DNA of 8,518 nucleotides, from the NCBI GenBank assembly GCA_016183835.1, contig JACPDV010000349.1, positions 1 through 8,518 on the forward strand, in the 5' to 3' direction. The first letter of the stretch is position 1; each line of letters starts with the position of its first letter. Position numbers and translations under genes: made by a program. The notes under the pieces were generated by a model. That model searched no databases. It was not told the DNA's origin and saw only the letters and a program-made list of their open reading frames with translations. This DNA is from Armatimonadota bacterium (GTDB lineage: Bacteria > Armatimonadota > UBA10988). Of this stretch, positions 1 through 7,233 are shown in pieces.

Positions 1-27
1 AGCGGGCGACCACAAGGGTCGCCCCTA
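1..27. repeat. REP-like hairpin repeat just past the kinase gene
   Basis: Bases 4-11 (GGGCGACC) pair perfectly with 17-24 (GGTCGCCC) around the loop ACAAG, and CCTACG follows. The same kind of unit (GTAGGGGCGACC, a short loop, GGTCGCCC) is to my recollection widely scattered in intergenic spaces of environmental bacterial genomes. It lies 28 bases beyond the stop of the leftward sugar kinase gene, so the operon transcript would end with this hairpin. There is no T-run after it, so it is a poor intrinsic terminator and is better called a palindromic repeat. The left boundary may lie outside the window. Confidence 0.6.
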
Positions 28-54
28 CGCCGGACATCATCTCGGGGTGCCTGC

Positions 55-1812
55 TCAGTCGATGGGCCCGAAGATGCTCAACACGCCGGCGCCCTCGACG
101 GGGTGCCAGCGGTCGATATCGGGCGCCATGCCGGTGGGCTCGTAGTACTGGCTGATGAGGATCTGCCGGACCCGGCTCTCGACGTCTTCGCCCTCGCGCG
201 CCACGGCGAGGACCACGCCGCCGCCGCCGGCGCCCATCAGCCCGGCGCCGAGCACGCCGTCGATGCCGCTGACCAGGTCGACGATGTGGTCGAGCGCCTT
301 GATGCTGGCGCCGTAGAACCCGGGCTGCCGGCGGAGCTGCACCGCGGTCCACTCGTTGGTGCCGCGCTTGGCCTCGGCGGCGCGATCGCGCAGCGCGGCG
401 ACGTAGTCGTCGGTCAGCATGTCGTGGTTGCCGCGGTAGGGCGCCATGCCGCCGTCGCCGTTGCGCTGGTAGAGCCGGTCGCCGTCGTGGGTGACGCTGG
501 TGAGCAGCCCGAACTCGGCCATGGCCTCGGGCGAGCCATCGGCCAGGAGCCGGTCCTGGACCATGCCGCGATCGGCGCGGCCGATGCCGTAGAGGGCGGC
601 GCCGCGAAGCGGAATGCTCTCGGGCAGCTTGGCCAGGTCGTCGGTGTCGAAGAAACTGGGGGCAAGCTGCGCGAACTGCTCGGGGTAGCGCTCGCGCACC
701 TCCGGCATGGGCAGCTCCTGCTCGACGCTGAGGAGCAGCTCGTAGATCCTCGGGAGCGCCAGCCGGGACGTGTTGAAGTCGGCCAGCCAGTGGGTGCCGT
801 CAACGACCTCGGGCGGGATGCCCCAGCGCTTGTGATTCTCCACCAGGGCGCGGTGCATCTCGGCGTAGGCGAATTTGTAGGCGAACACGCCGCGGTTGAA
901 CATGCGCTTCTGCTCGGCGCTTTTCTCCGAGCGCATGCCCGAGTTGATGATCAGCACCTGGTAGCCCGGCGGGAAGCCGACGGTGCGCAGGTCGCGGTAC
1001 CTGAGCGGCTGGATGAACTGGATGTTGGTCATCTTGCCGCGCTCGCCGAGGAGCATGGCGGCCTGGTCGCCGGAGCCGCCGCGCGTGCCGACGTACCACT
1101 CCGCCTCGCCGAGCAGCTCGACCAGCTCCTTGGGCTCGAGTCCGAGGTGGTAGATCGCGTTGCAGGCGAGGGCGGTCGAGACGACGATGGCGCTGGACGA
1201 GCTCTGCCCGGCGCCGTAGTGGATGTCGCCGGCGACGAGCATGTTGAGCCCGTGGTCCATCTGCTCGGGCCGCAGGTGCGCCAGGCGGAGCACGGCGCCC
1301 TTGACGTAGTTCACCGTGCCGGTGCGTCCGGCGAGCCGGTGCTTGCCGTCTCGCAGGCGCGACACGCGGCTCTTCACGCTTTGGCTGTCGATGTAGTCGA
1401 CCCAGCCGCGCTCCCACGCCGCCGGGTCGGCGTTGATCTCGTCGTCGATGCTGAACGAGAGGTCGCTGGCGAACTCGGGCGTGGCGTTGCTGAGCCGGAA
1501 CTGCCGGTCGTCGCGCCAGCCCACCACCAGAATGATCTCGCGCGCATGGCAGCCGTAGAGCACGAAACTGCCTTGGTGGTCAGAGTGCGGGTTAAGCGAC
1601 AGGCGCGACGGCGAGCGGCTGATCAGCACCGGTCCCGAGCCATAGTGCTCGCGATAGGCCCCGAGGGCCTGGCGGAGCAGTTTGCAGCGCTCCGTCCAGA
1701 CGGTCGGGTCGTTGCCATAGAGCCGGATCAAGGCCTGACGAACGCCATTGTCGAACGGTGGAGTGAAGGTCTGCAGCCACTCGTCGACCGGCATGAACAA
1801 CGGCATCCTCAT
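55..1812 (-). CDS. GHMP-family sugar kinase (galactokinase-like), 585 aa
   Basis: Predicted cytoplasmic ATP-dependent kinase that phosphorylates a sugar, most likely at C1. The galactokinase-type signature is at residues 66-86 (RSPSRLSLNPHSDHQGSF). The GHMP phosphate-binding loop is at 197-212 (IHYGAGQSSSSAIVVS). A GTRGGSGDQAAMLLG stretch at 242-256 places D249 as the probable catalytic base, and the C-terminal GHMP motif is GAGLMGAGGGGVV at 522-534. At 585 aa it is much longer than usual galactokinases (about 390-460), with extra sequence in the N-terminal 60 residues and around 325-495. Where galactokinase has GEHTDY it reads NPHSDH: His76 and Asp78 remain but the sugar-contacting Glu is Pro75, so galactose itself may not be the substrate. 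The ATG at 1812 is chosen because it forms an ATGA overlap with the upstream gene's stop and has GGGAGGAG (1824-1831) 11 nt away. The open frame extends upstream to 2094, but that part is the neighbour's gene read out of frame. The family is clear; the substrate is unknown. Confidence 0.88.
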   Translation of the reverse strand: MRMPLFMPVDEWLQTFTPPFDNGVRQALIRLYGNDPTVWTERCKLLRQALGAYREHYGSGPVLISRSPSRLSLNPHSDHQGSFVLYGCHAREIILVVGWRDDRQFRLSNATPEFASDLSFSIDDEINADPAAWERGWVDYIDSQSVKSRVSRLRDGKHRLAGRTGTVNYVKGAVLRLAHLRPEQMDHGLNMLVAGDIHYGAGQSSSSAIVVSTALACNAIYHLGLEPKELVELLGEAEWYVGTRGGSGDQAAMLLGERGKMTNIQFIQPLRYRDLRTVGFPPGYQVLIINSGMRSEKSAEQKRMFNRGVFAYKFAYAEMHRALVENHKRWGIPPEVVDGTHWLADFNTSRLALPRIYELLLSVEQELPMPEVRERYPEQFAQLAPSFFDTDDLAKLPESIPLRGAALYGIGRADRGMVQDRLLADGSPEAMAEFGLLTSVTHDGDRLYQRNGDGGMAPYRGNHDMLTDDYVAALRDRAAEAKRGTNEWTAVQLRRQPGFYGASIKALDHIVDLVSGIDGVLGAGLMGAGGGGVVLAVAREGEDVESRVRQILISQYYEPTGMAPDIDRWHPVEGAGVLSIFGPID

Positions 1813-2642
1813 GCGAGGGACAGCTCCTCCCACTGCTCGGGCGTATCGATGCCCTTGCCTTCGGCGGGATCCGACAGCGGCAGCGCCTGCACCGTGTGAC
1901 CGGCCTCCAAGCAGATCTTGACCAGATCGGTCACCATGTATTCGCGCTGCGAATTGTCCTTGCTCAGGTGGCGCGCCAGCGGACGCAGCACCTGGAGCGG
2001 CCAGGCGTAGGTGGAGACATTGACTTCGCGGATGGCCAGCAGCTCGGCGCGGCTGAAGTACCGGTGGGAGCCGTCGGGCAGGCGGAAGCTGCAACCGTCG
2101 GCGAGGCCCTCGATGACCTTGCGCTCGAGGATCCCGAGGGCCAGGCGGCGGCCGTGGTAGTCGGTGCTCACCACGCGCCCCTGCCGGCTGGCCGCCACCT
2201 CGGCGTCGTTCCCATCGAGCCAGGCGGTGAGGAACAGCATGCCCGGCCGGTCGCGCTCGAACTGCTCGCGAAAGCGGGCCACCGTGTCGGGGCGCAGCTT
2301 CGGCTTGTCACCACAGAAGAAATAGAGATCGCCGTCGGCGCCAGGCGGGATGGCCTCGAGGGCGGTGAGCAGGGCGTGCCCGGTGCCCTCCTGCCGCACC
2401 TGGGTCCGGTACATGCGGTGCGGCGCCGGCCCGATGGCCGCCCGGACCCGCCCCTCGGCATGACCGACCACCAGAATCTGCTGGTGTTCGCCCAGCCCCG
2501 CGTCGATGGCATCCAGCACCCACTGAAGACAGGGCCGGCCGCCCAGCGGCGCCAGCACCTTCGGGTACTCCGTGACCGTGAACCGCGTCCCCTTCCCCGC
2601 CGCCGCAATAGCCGCGAAACGCCCCGGCGATTGCTTGCTCAC
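1809..2642 (-). CDS. GlmU-like sugar-1-phosphate nucleotidyltransferase, 277 aa
   Basis: Predicted to join a nucleoside triphosphate and a sugar 1-phosphate into an NDP-sugar, releasing pyrophosphate. The nucleotide-binding signature AAAGKGTRF (13-21) is followed by Pro27-Lys28. RQEGTGHAL (83-91) matches the uridine-recognition loop of the GlmU pyrophosphorylase domain, and FCGDKPKL (109-116) supplies a likely Mg2+ ligand, Asp112. NVSTYAWPL (208-216) and EYMVTDLVKICLEAG (234-248) also follow GlmU order. The left-handed beta-helix acetyltransferase domain of full GlmU is absent, so this is a stand-alone transferase. The likeness suggests UTP as donor (inference). I choose GTG at 2642 because GGGGAAAGG (2651-2659) lies 8 nt upstream and the Rossmann strand starts right after; an in-frame ATG at 2705 would add 21 unlike residues and lacks an RBS. 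It is first in a two-gene operon and is translationally coupled by ATGA to the sugar kinase, so the kinase product is its likely substrate. Confidence 0.87.
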   Translation of the reverse strand: MSKQSPGRFAAIAAAGKGTRFTVTEYPKVLAPLGGRPCLQWVLDAIDAGLGEHQQILVVGHAEGRVRAAIGPAPHRMYRTQVRQEGTGHALLTALEAIPPGADGDLYFFCGDKPKLRPDTVARFREQFERDRPGMLFLTAWLDGNDAEVAASRQGRVVSTDYHGRRLALGILERKVIEGLADGCSFRLPDGSHRYFSRAELLAIREVNVSTYAWPLQVLRPLARHLSKDNSQREYMVTDLVKICLEAGHTVQALPLSDPAEGKGIDTPEQWEELSLA

Positions 2643-2650
2643 TGTGACTG

Positions 2651-2659
2651 CCTTTCCCC
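2651..2659 (-). promoter_or_regulatory. RBS that decides the GTG start of the nucleotidyltransferase
   Basis: Read on the minus strand this is GGGGAAAGG, 8 nt before the GTG at 2642-2640. No comparable purine tract precedes the in-frame ATG at 2705, so the shorter protein is preferred. Confidence 0.6.
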
Positions 2660-2762
2660 AGAGGACGGATCCCCTGCGCGGAGCTCCCAAACACGTAGAC
2701 GACATTGTTCATCCGAAGAGGTTACCAGTCCTCTAGGAGAGCATGAAGGATCCGTAACGACC

Positions 2763-2803
2763 TCGCAACAACCACAGGGGCCGGCGGCGGCCGCCGGCCC
2801 CTG
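2763..2803 (-). terminator. Hairpin terminator after the secreted protease gene
   Basis: Bases 2775-2788 and 2790-2803 are perfect inverted repeats (14 bp, CAGGGGCCGGCGGC and its complement around one central base). In RNA a stem of about 11-12 bp with a small loop would form. On the minus strand the hairpin is followed by TGGTTGTTG, a broken U-rich tract, which fits a moderately good intrinsic terminator. It begins 21 nt beyond the stop at 2825 and separates the protease transcript from the kinase/nucleotidyltransferase operon. Confidence 0.65.
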
Positions 2804-2824
2804 ATCGCCAAGGCCATTCCCAGA

Positions 2825-4987
2825 CTAACGCAGAGTCACGACTCTGACAACCCTCACGCTCTCGCCCGCGGCATTGCGGGCCAGGAGCGTGACCTGGTAC
2901 ACGCCGGCCGGGACCTTGCGTCCCGCGCTGTCCAGCCCGTTCCACGCCAGCGTGGTGCTGCCCGTGGCGGTCACCGGCCGGGTCTGCGCCACCGGCCGGC
3001 CTGTCAGGCTGCTGACCGGCAGCGACACCTCGGCCTCACCGGAGAGCTGCACCGCGAACGACATCGCCCGCGCGCGGCCCGCCGCCGGCTGGAACCCGAG
3101 CACCTGCAGGCCGTGACCGGCGCGCGGCACCACCGTCACCTCGAACCGCTGCTCACTCCCCACCGCCCCGCTCCGGAAGGCATACGAGCTGTGCGTGTTG
3201 AGCAGCGTGGCGCGTCCGGACTGGAGGTCCCGCAGCCTGACCTGGTAGCCGGCCGGGAGCTGCCGCCCCAGCCGCGCCCAGCTCAGGGTGACCGACTGCC
3301 CGGGCTGCGCCGTGGTGGCCGCCAAGGTCCAGGTCACCGGCTGGCTGATCGGCTGCCCGACCCAGTCTGCCGCGGCGCGTCCGCCCTCAGGCGTGACCAC
3401 CGCCAGCGAGACCGCCTCCGGACCGGTGGGCGACGGCGGCGCCGCGGCGGCCCGGGTGGCCAACGGCCGCGCGCCCAGCACCACGGTCGAGGTCCGCTCC
3501 CCCACCGTGGCGGCGATGGAGAAGCCGCAGTTGCTCGGCGAGATGGGCAGGGCCGCCCGCCCGCGCCCGCTGTTGGGCGTGTAGACCACGCCCACGCCAT
3601 CCTGGCTGGCATGCCAGAAGAAGCCCTCGAACACACCAATCTCCGACCGCAGCCCTTCGGTGCCCGGCATGATCGGGTCGGCCACCATCTCGTAGCCCTG
3701 CCCGTTGAACGCCCAGCCCACCGGGTCCACCAGCACCTGGGCCGCCGCGGTGTTGAGCAGCCCCTGGCCGATGCCGCCCTGGAAGACCTCGAAGTCGGCC
3801 AGCCGCCAGAGCATGGTGTGGTCGGTCTGCGGATTGCCGACCTGGTGGAAGCCCACCGGGCTCATCTGGAAGTTGAACGTCGGCCCCGTGCTCCACTGGC
3901 CGGTCAGCTGGGCCGAGCCCGGCGTTTGGGTGTTGACGAAGAACCCGCGTCCGGGGGCGATGTTCAGCGCGGCGTTGGGCTGGTTCGCCTGGAAGTACAC
4001 GTACGTCGCGGTGCCGTCGGTCAGCCGGGCCACTTGCGGCGGCTTCGGCGTCACATCCATGTTGAGGAAGGCCGCATGGCTGTCCTCGGGGGTGATGGGG
4101 AACGACACCATGTACAGCCCGGACACCGGCAGCGGCACGCGCATGATCTGCAGGAACTCGACGCTGACCTGCGAGGCGATGCTCTGCCCGTCGAGCGTGC
4201 CGGTGAAGTCGATGCTGCCGGGGATGTTGCGCGTGGCGACGAACACCAGGCGGCCGGTGGTGTCGGTCGGCACCGTGGGAGCGGTGACCCGCACGCCATC
4301 GGTGTCGCTCGGGTAGACCTGCACCCGCGTCGGGTCGATCCCGCCGACCGGGTTGCCGGCGCTGTCGCGAATGGTGACGGTGATGGCGACCGGCGTGCTC
4401 CCGTCGGCCGGGAGCCTGGTCACGGACGCGACCAGGGTGGACAGATCTTGACGCGGCTGCACTACGTACTGCACCGTGACGTTGAGGCCCTTCTGCACGG
4501 TGAACTCGCGCACGCCCTCGGCGGCCAGGATCGGCGAGCCGCTGCTGGTGGCCGAGAAGGCCAACTGGCTGCGCACGTCGCTGAACTCCTGGAAGGTGCC
4601 GAACAGGTTGGCGGGCAGGTTGTCCCTGCCGAACAGCTTGCGCTTGCTGCAGCTCACGGTGCTGCTGGAGTTGGTGCCGCTGAGCAGCACCCGGGGCCGC
4701 ACCTGGTGGAAGAAGACGGCGATCACCTGGGTGTCCTTCAAGGTGATCGGCCGGGTGGGCGGGTCGGGGACGCCATCGCCGGTGGTGTCGTCGGCCACCC
4801 AGCGCTCCTGGGCATCGCTCCTTGTGCTCGTGGCGTCGAAGTTGGCGCTGGTGCCGGCATCCACGAAGAACGGGCTGCCGGCGCCGTCGATGGCGTTGGT
4901 CTGGTCGCCGGCGAACTGCCTGTAGGTGACGTTCACGGTGTTCGGCGTGGCCAGCGGAGTGGCGCCGCTCTGCACCAGCGGGATGAG
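2825..4987 (-). CDS. C-terminal part of the secreted subtilase, displaced into another frame; Ig-like and FlgD-like modules
   Basis: About 720 residues that continue the protease protein in the -1 frame. The frame stays open back to an ATG at 5095, but residues before 4987 are arginine-rich nonsense, so that ATG is probably not a true start; a GTG at 4975 could serve if it is translated alone. Reading onward there is a beta-rich linker with ITVTIRDSAGNPVGGID and TDTTGRLVFVATRN (about 4150-4440), resembling invasin-type bacterial Ig-like domains. A module with GLYMVSFPITP, APGRGFFV and GFHQVGNPQ follows (about 3580-4150), of a kind seen in secreted proteins ending in FlgD-like domains. A fibronectin/Ig-like stretch lies at about 3125-3345. 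The end is a FlgD-type Ig domain (2828-3065) with TLAWNGLDSAGRKVPAGVYQ. There is no LPXTG motif, no transmembrane anchor and no catalytic motif. Its likely role is surface attachment or domain spacing (inference). Confidence 0.75.
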   Translation of the reverse strand, partial: LIPLVQSGATPLATPNTVNVTYRQFAGDQTNAIDGAGSPFFVDAGTSANFDATSTRSDAQERWVADDTTGDGVPDPPTRPITLKDTQVIAVFFHQVRPRVLLSGTNSSSTVSCSKRKLFGRDNLPANLFGTFQEFSDVRSQLAFSATSSGSPILAAEGVREFTVQKGLNVTVQYVVQPRQDLSTLVASVTRLPADGSTPVAITVTIRDSAGNPVGGIDPTRVQVYPSDTDGVRVTAPTVPTDTTGRLVFVATRNIPGSIDFTGTLDGQSIASQVSVEFLQIMRVPLPVSGLYMVSFPITPEDSHAAFLNMDVTPKPPQVARLTDGTATYVYFQANQPNAALNIAPGRGFFVNTQTPGSAQLTGQWSTGPTFNFQMSPVGFHQVGNPQTDHTMLWRLADFEVFQGGIGQGLLNTAAAQVLVDPVGWAFNGQGYEMVADPIMPGTEGLRSEIGVFEGFFWHASQDGVGVVYTPNSGRGRAALPISPSNCGFSIAATVGERTSTVVLGARPLATRAAAAPPSPTGPEAVSLAVVTPEGGRAAADWVGQPISQPVTWTLAATTAQPGQSVTLSWARLGRQLPAGYQVRLRDLQSGRATLLNTHSSYAFRSGAVGSEQRFEVTVVPRAGHGLQVLGFQPAAGRARAMSFAVQLSGEAEVSLPVSSLTGRPVAQTRPVTATGSTTLAWNGLDSAGRKVPAGVYQVTLLARNAAGESVRVVRVVTLR

Positions 4988-6906
4988 GGCTGGTTGATGA
5001 TCCAGCGCTGCGCGGTGCCCGAGCCGTTGCTGAGGTTCGGGAAGGCGACGAGCGAGCCGGGGTCGGCGTTGACGGTCACGGGGCTGCCGTCCCACACGGC
5101 GACCTGCCGCACTCTGTTGCGCAAGGTGTAGGTCACGGCGACGGGATTGGTGGCGTCGGTGGGCTTGCCGCCGGTGGTGCCGTTGATGGTGCTGACACTG
5201 AAGGTGACGGGCACGCCCAGCCCGCTCTCGGCGGCACTGCAGGCGGCGAAGGCGTCGACCTTGCCGAAGCCGTACAAATCGCTATGGCCGTTGGCGTCGT
5301 AGTTCCCGCCGGCCGGGTCAATCTTCTGGGCGGTGCTCTGCAGCAGGTTCTGCAGCTCCACTCGCGTGAGTTGAGGGTCCACGGACAGCACCAGGGCCGC
5401 CACGCCGGCGGCCAACGGGCAGGCCGACGAGGTGCCGCCGAAATCGTTGGTGTAGTCGCCGCCCGCGTAACCGTTGCCGCCCACCTGATCTGTGGTGGTG
5501 ATGCCGGTGGTGACGCCGCCGTTGGAGGGTGCGCTGACATCCAGGGTGGCCCCGAAATCGCTGTAGAAGGACCGCACGCCCTGGTCGTTGCAGGCGCCGA
5601 CGTTGATGACCTTCGGGTACGAGGCGAAACCGTCCAGGTCGGTGGATTCGTTGCCGTTGCCGGCGGCGAAGAGCACGACGCAGCCCAGACCGCCACGGCC
5701 CTGGTCAGCAGCATAGTCGAGGCCGGCGCGGATGATGTCGGGCATTGGCTGCGGGATACCCAGCCCGTCCACCGGACCCCAGGAGTTGCTGATCACATCG
5801 GCCCCGTTGTCCGCGGCGAAAGTGAAGGCGTTGGCCGCGCCCTGGTCCGTGAAGCCGGCGGCGATCAGACGAATGGGCATCAAGCGGCACTCCGGGGCGA
5901 TACCGCTGACGCCGAGGCCGTTGTTCTGCGCCGCGGTGGCCACGCCGCAGACGGCCGTGCCGTGCTCCTCGCCAGCGCCGTTCGGCGAGGGGTCGTTGTC
6001 GTTGTCGTCCGCATCGAAGCCCTGCACGGCCTTGCCAGGGGCGGTCAGGTCCGGGTGACGGAACTCGATCCCGGTATCGATCACACAGATGGTAATGTTG
6101 CGGCTGCCGATGCTGATATTCCATGCCTCGGGGCCGTTGACATCGGTATCGGGAAGCGCGCCATTCTGCCCCGTGCTGTTCAAGTGCCACTGATCGGGGA
6201 ACAGCGTGTCATTGGGGGTCAGCCGCGACGCGGCCTGACGAACGCCCCGGACCTCCACCCGGCCGGCGAAGTTGGGGGCGGAGAAGGTGACCTGTTCGTT
6301 CTCGTGGATCGCCGCGGCCACGCCGACGGTGACATTCGCGTCGCCGCTGGCGATGCGGCAGAGATACCCGAAAGGAGCGTAGTTGCCGAGGGGCGCGACG
6401 AACTGGATGCCGTATCGCGCGGCCAGAGCGGCCCGCTCGGCGGCTGACAGTGCATGACTGAAGTTGGTCACCAGATCGGCGGTAGCGACCAAGACGTAGC
6501 CGGCCCGGCCGTAGGTGGGCAGCACCTGCCGTACGCCCGTCACACCGGCGATGGTGGCTGCGTTGGTGCCGCCGCCCAGGGCCATTCCGCCCGGCACGGC
6601 CAGGATCGCGATCGGGGATTTGCTCGAGATCGAGCTGTGCGCGGTGTCGACTTGGAGCCCTTGGGCTCCAACGCGGCCCGGCAGCGCCACGGCGTCGGCC
6701 GGACTGTCCGCCTCGACGCCAACGAAGGTGTCCGAGGGGATCAGGGTGTACCGCTGTCCACCGGCATAGTAGTACGGTTGCTGCGCCGCCACGGGTCCGA
6801 CCACCAAGAGCACGAGGATCAGTCGCAGCCAGCCGTGCCCCAGGCCGCCGGAGGTGCCGGCCGTCGCGCTCGCCTGCCGCTTCCCCGCTCGCATCCACGC
6901 ACGCAT
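4933..6906 (-). CDS. Secreted S8 subtilisin/kexin-like serine protease (N-terminal and catalytic part)
   Basis: Predicted exported endopeptidase. The first 41 residues are a signal peptide: a basic start, a long tail, hydrophobic WLRLILVLLVVGPVAA, and likely cleavage before QQPYYY. Residues 45-225 form a propeptide ending HENEQVTFSAPNF. The peptidase S8 domain (about 235-555) is complete: Asp277 in VIDTG, His315 in EEHGTAVCG, SNSWG at 373-377, oxyanion Asn417 in AAGNGN, and the nucleophile Ser493 in GTSSACP. DDNDNDPSPNG and SDLYGFGKVDA recall the kexin/proprotein-convertase branch, but no P-domain follows. After Pro640 the frame runs into arginine-rich residues and stops at 4933, while the sensible sequence goes on in the -1 frame, giving about 1,360 aa in all. 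The ATG at 6906 is chosen for GGGAGG 6 nt upstream and because it begins the signal peptide; the frame is open to 7092 but that part shows no domain. The S8 call is firm, the natural substrate is unknown. Confidence 0.9.
   Translation of the reverse strand: MRAWMRAGKRQASATAGTSGGLGHGWLRLILVLLVVGPVAAQQPYYYAGGQRYTLIPSDTFVGVEADSPADAVALPGRVGAQGLQVDTAHSSISSKSPIAILAVPGGMALGGGTNAATIAGVTGVRQVLPTYGRAGYVLVATADLVTNFSHALSAAERAALAARYGIQFVAPLGNYAPFGYLCRIASGDANVTVGVAAAIHENEQVTFSAPNFAGRVEVRGVRQAASRLTPNDTLFPDQWHLNSTGQNGALPDTDVNGPEAWNISIGSRNITICVIDTGIEFRHPDLTAPGKAVQGFDADDNDNDPSPNGAGEEHGTAVCGVATAAQNNGLGVSGIAPECRLMPIRLIAAGFTDQGAANAFTFAADNGADVISNSWGPVDGLGIPQPMPDIIRAGLDYAADQGRGGLGCVVLFAAGNGNESTDLDGFASYPKVINVGACNDQGVRSFYSDFGATLDVSAPSNGGVTTGITTTDQVGGNGYAGGDYTNDFGGTSSACPLAAGVAALVLSVDPQLTRVELQNLLQSTAQKIDPAGGNYDANGHSDLYGFGKVDAFAACSAAESGLGVPVTFSVSTINGTTGGKPTDATNPVAVTYTLRNRVRQVAVWDGSPVTVNADPGSLVAFPNLSNGSGTAQRWIINQPSSRWCRAAPLRWPRRTP
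4985..4990 (-). other. Frameshift junction inside the protease gene
   Basis: On the minus strand the end of the first frame reads ...ATC AAC CAG CCC (WIINQP), and sensible protein resumes as CTC ATC CCG CTG (LIPLVQSG) with its C shared with the CCC codon. Adding one C to the CCC run restores an uninterrupted frame: INQP-LIPLVQSG. Both abandoned frames turn arginine- and proline-rich at once. No canonical X XXY YYZ slippery heptamer is present, so a base-call or assembly deletion, or a real mutation, is likelier than programmed frameshifting. Confidence 0.8.
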
Positions 6907-6912
6907 TTGCCA

Positions 6913-6918
6913 CCTCCC
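6913..6918 (-). promoter_or_regulatory. RBS that fixes the protease start at 6906
   Basis: GGGAGG on the minus strand with the spacer TGGCAA before ATG. It adjoins the foot of a 10-bp stem (6918-6944), so access to it may depend on leader folding. Confidence 0.65.
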
Positions 6919-7233
6919 GCTTCGCCACTTGGCATGGCAAAGCGACGCCTTGCCGGTCCCTTCGCGGTGCTCCCGCGAGGTCCTCGGTTTGGGCGTGTCC
7001 TCGGATGGTGTCGATCGTCCCACGGACGTCGCGGAGGCAAGCCGGCCGCCGGCCCGGCCCACCGCCTGTACCGCCGCACCCCGGCCTGCCACCGTCCAAC
7101 CGAGCGGCCGTCGCAGGAATTGGACAACTCCACCCTCCGCAGGTTCGTCACCGAGCCTACGGTTTCCTGCTCAGGCAGCCCGCTGGGAAGCTCGACGGCT
7201 GCACATCGGGACGTCTCGCGGCGGTCATGCCAC

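Noticed and set aside
103..1899. A 598-residue open frame on the plus strand opposite the sugar kinase
   Set aside because: It mirrors the kinase gene, is made almost wholly of Ala, Gly, Val, Arg, His and Asp with no recognisable motif, and arises from GC bias at third codon positions. The kinase motifs on the other strand are unambiguous.
2308..2712. A 134-residue minus-strand frame beginning MNNVVYVFGSS, overlapping the nucleotidyltransferase start
   Set aside because: It turns into Gly/Ala/Arg-rich out-of-frame reading of the transferase gene and has no RBS.
4978..4999. Programmed -1 frameshifting in the protease gene
   Set aside because: No X XXY YYZ heptamer lies at the junction, and re-pairing of the Pro tRNA one base back would give a first-position mismatch. 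A missing base is simpler.
3113..5131. A 672-residue plus-strand open frame opposite the protease tail
   Set aside because: Low-complexity Arg/Gly/His/Ala-rich translation with no domain or RBS; its span crosses the frameshift of the real gene.
5284..6447. A 387-residue plus-strand open frame opposite the S8 catalytic domain
   Set aside because: Antisense to a textbook catalytic triad region; Val/Gly/Ala-rich translation without motifs.
6907..7092. Longer protease start at 7092
   Set aside because: The 62 extra residues are Arg/Ser/Gly-rich without a domain, would bury the signal peptide, and overlap the structured leader. The ATG at 6906 has a good RBS.
7139..7170. Resemblance of the leader hairpin (GGAAACCG...CGGTGACGAACC) to the core of a c-di-GMP-I riboswitch
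   Set aside because: The AAACC and GGUGACG elements sit opposite each other as in that class, but the GAAA tetraloop, the full GACGCAAAGC element and the second helix are not seen. An Rfam GEMM-I covariance search would settle it; on sight it is not enough.
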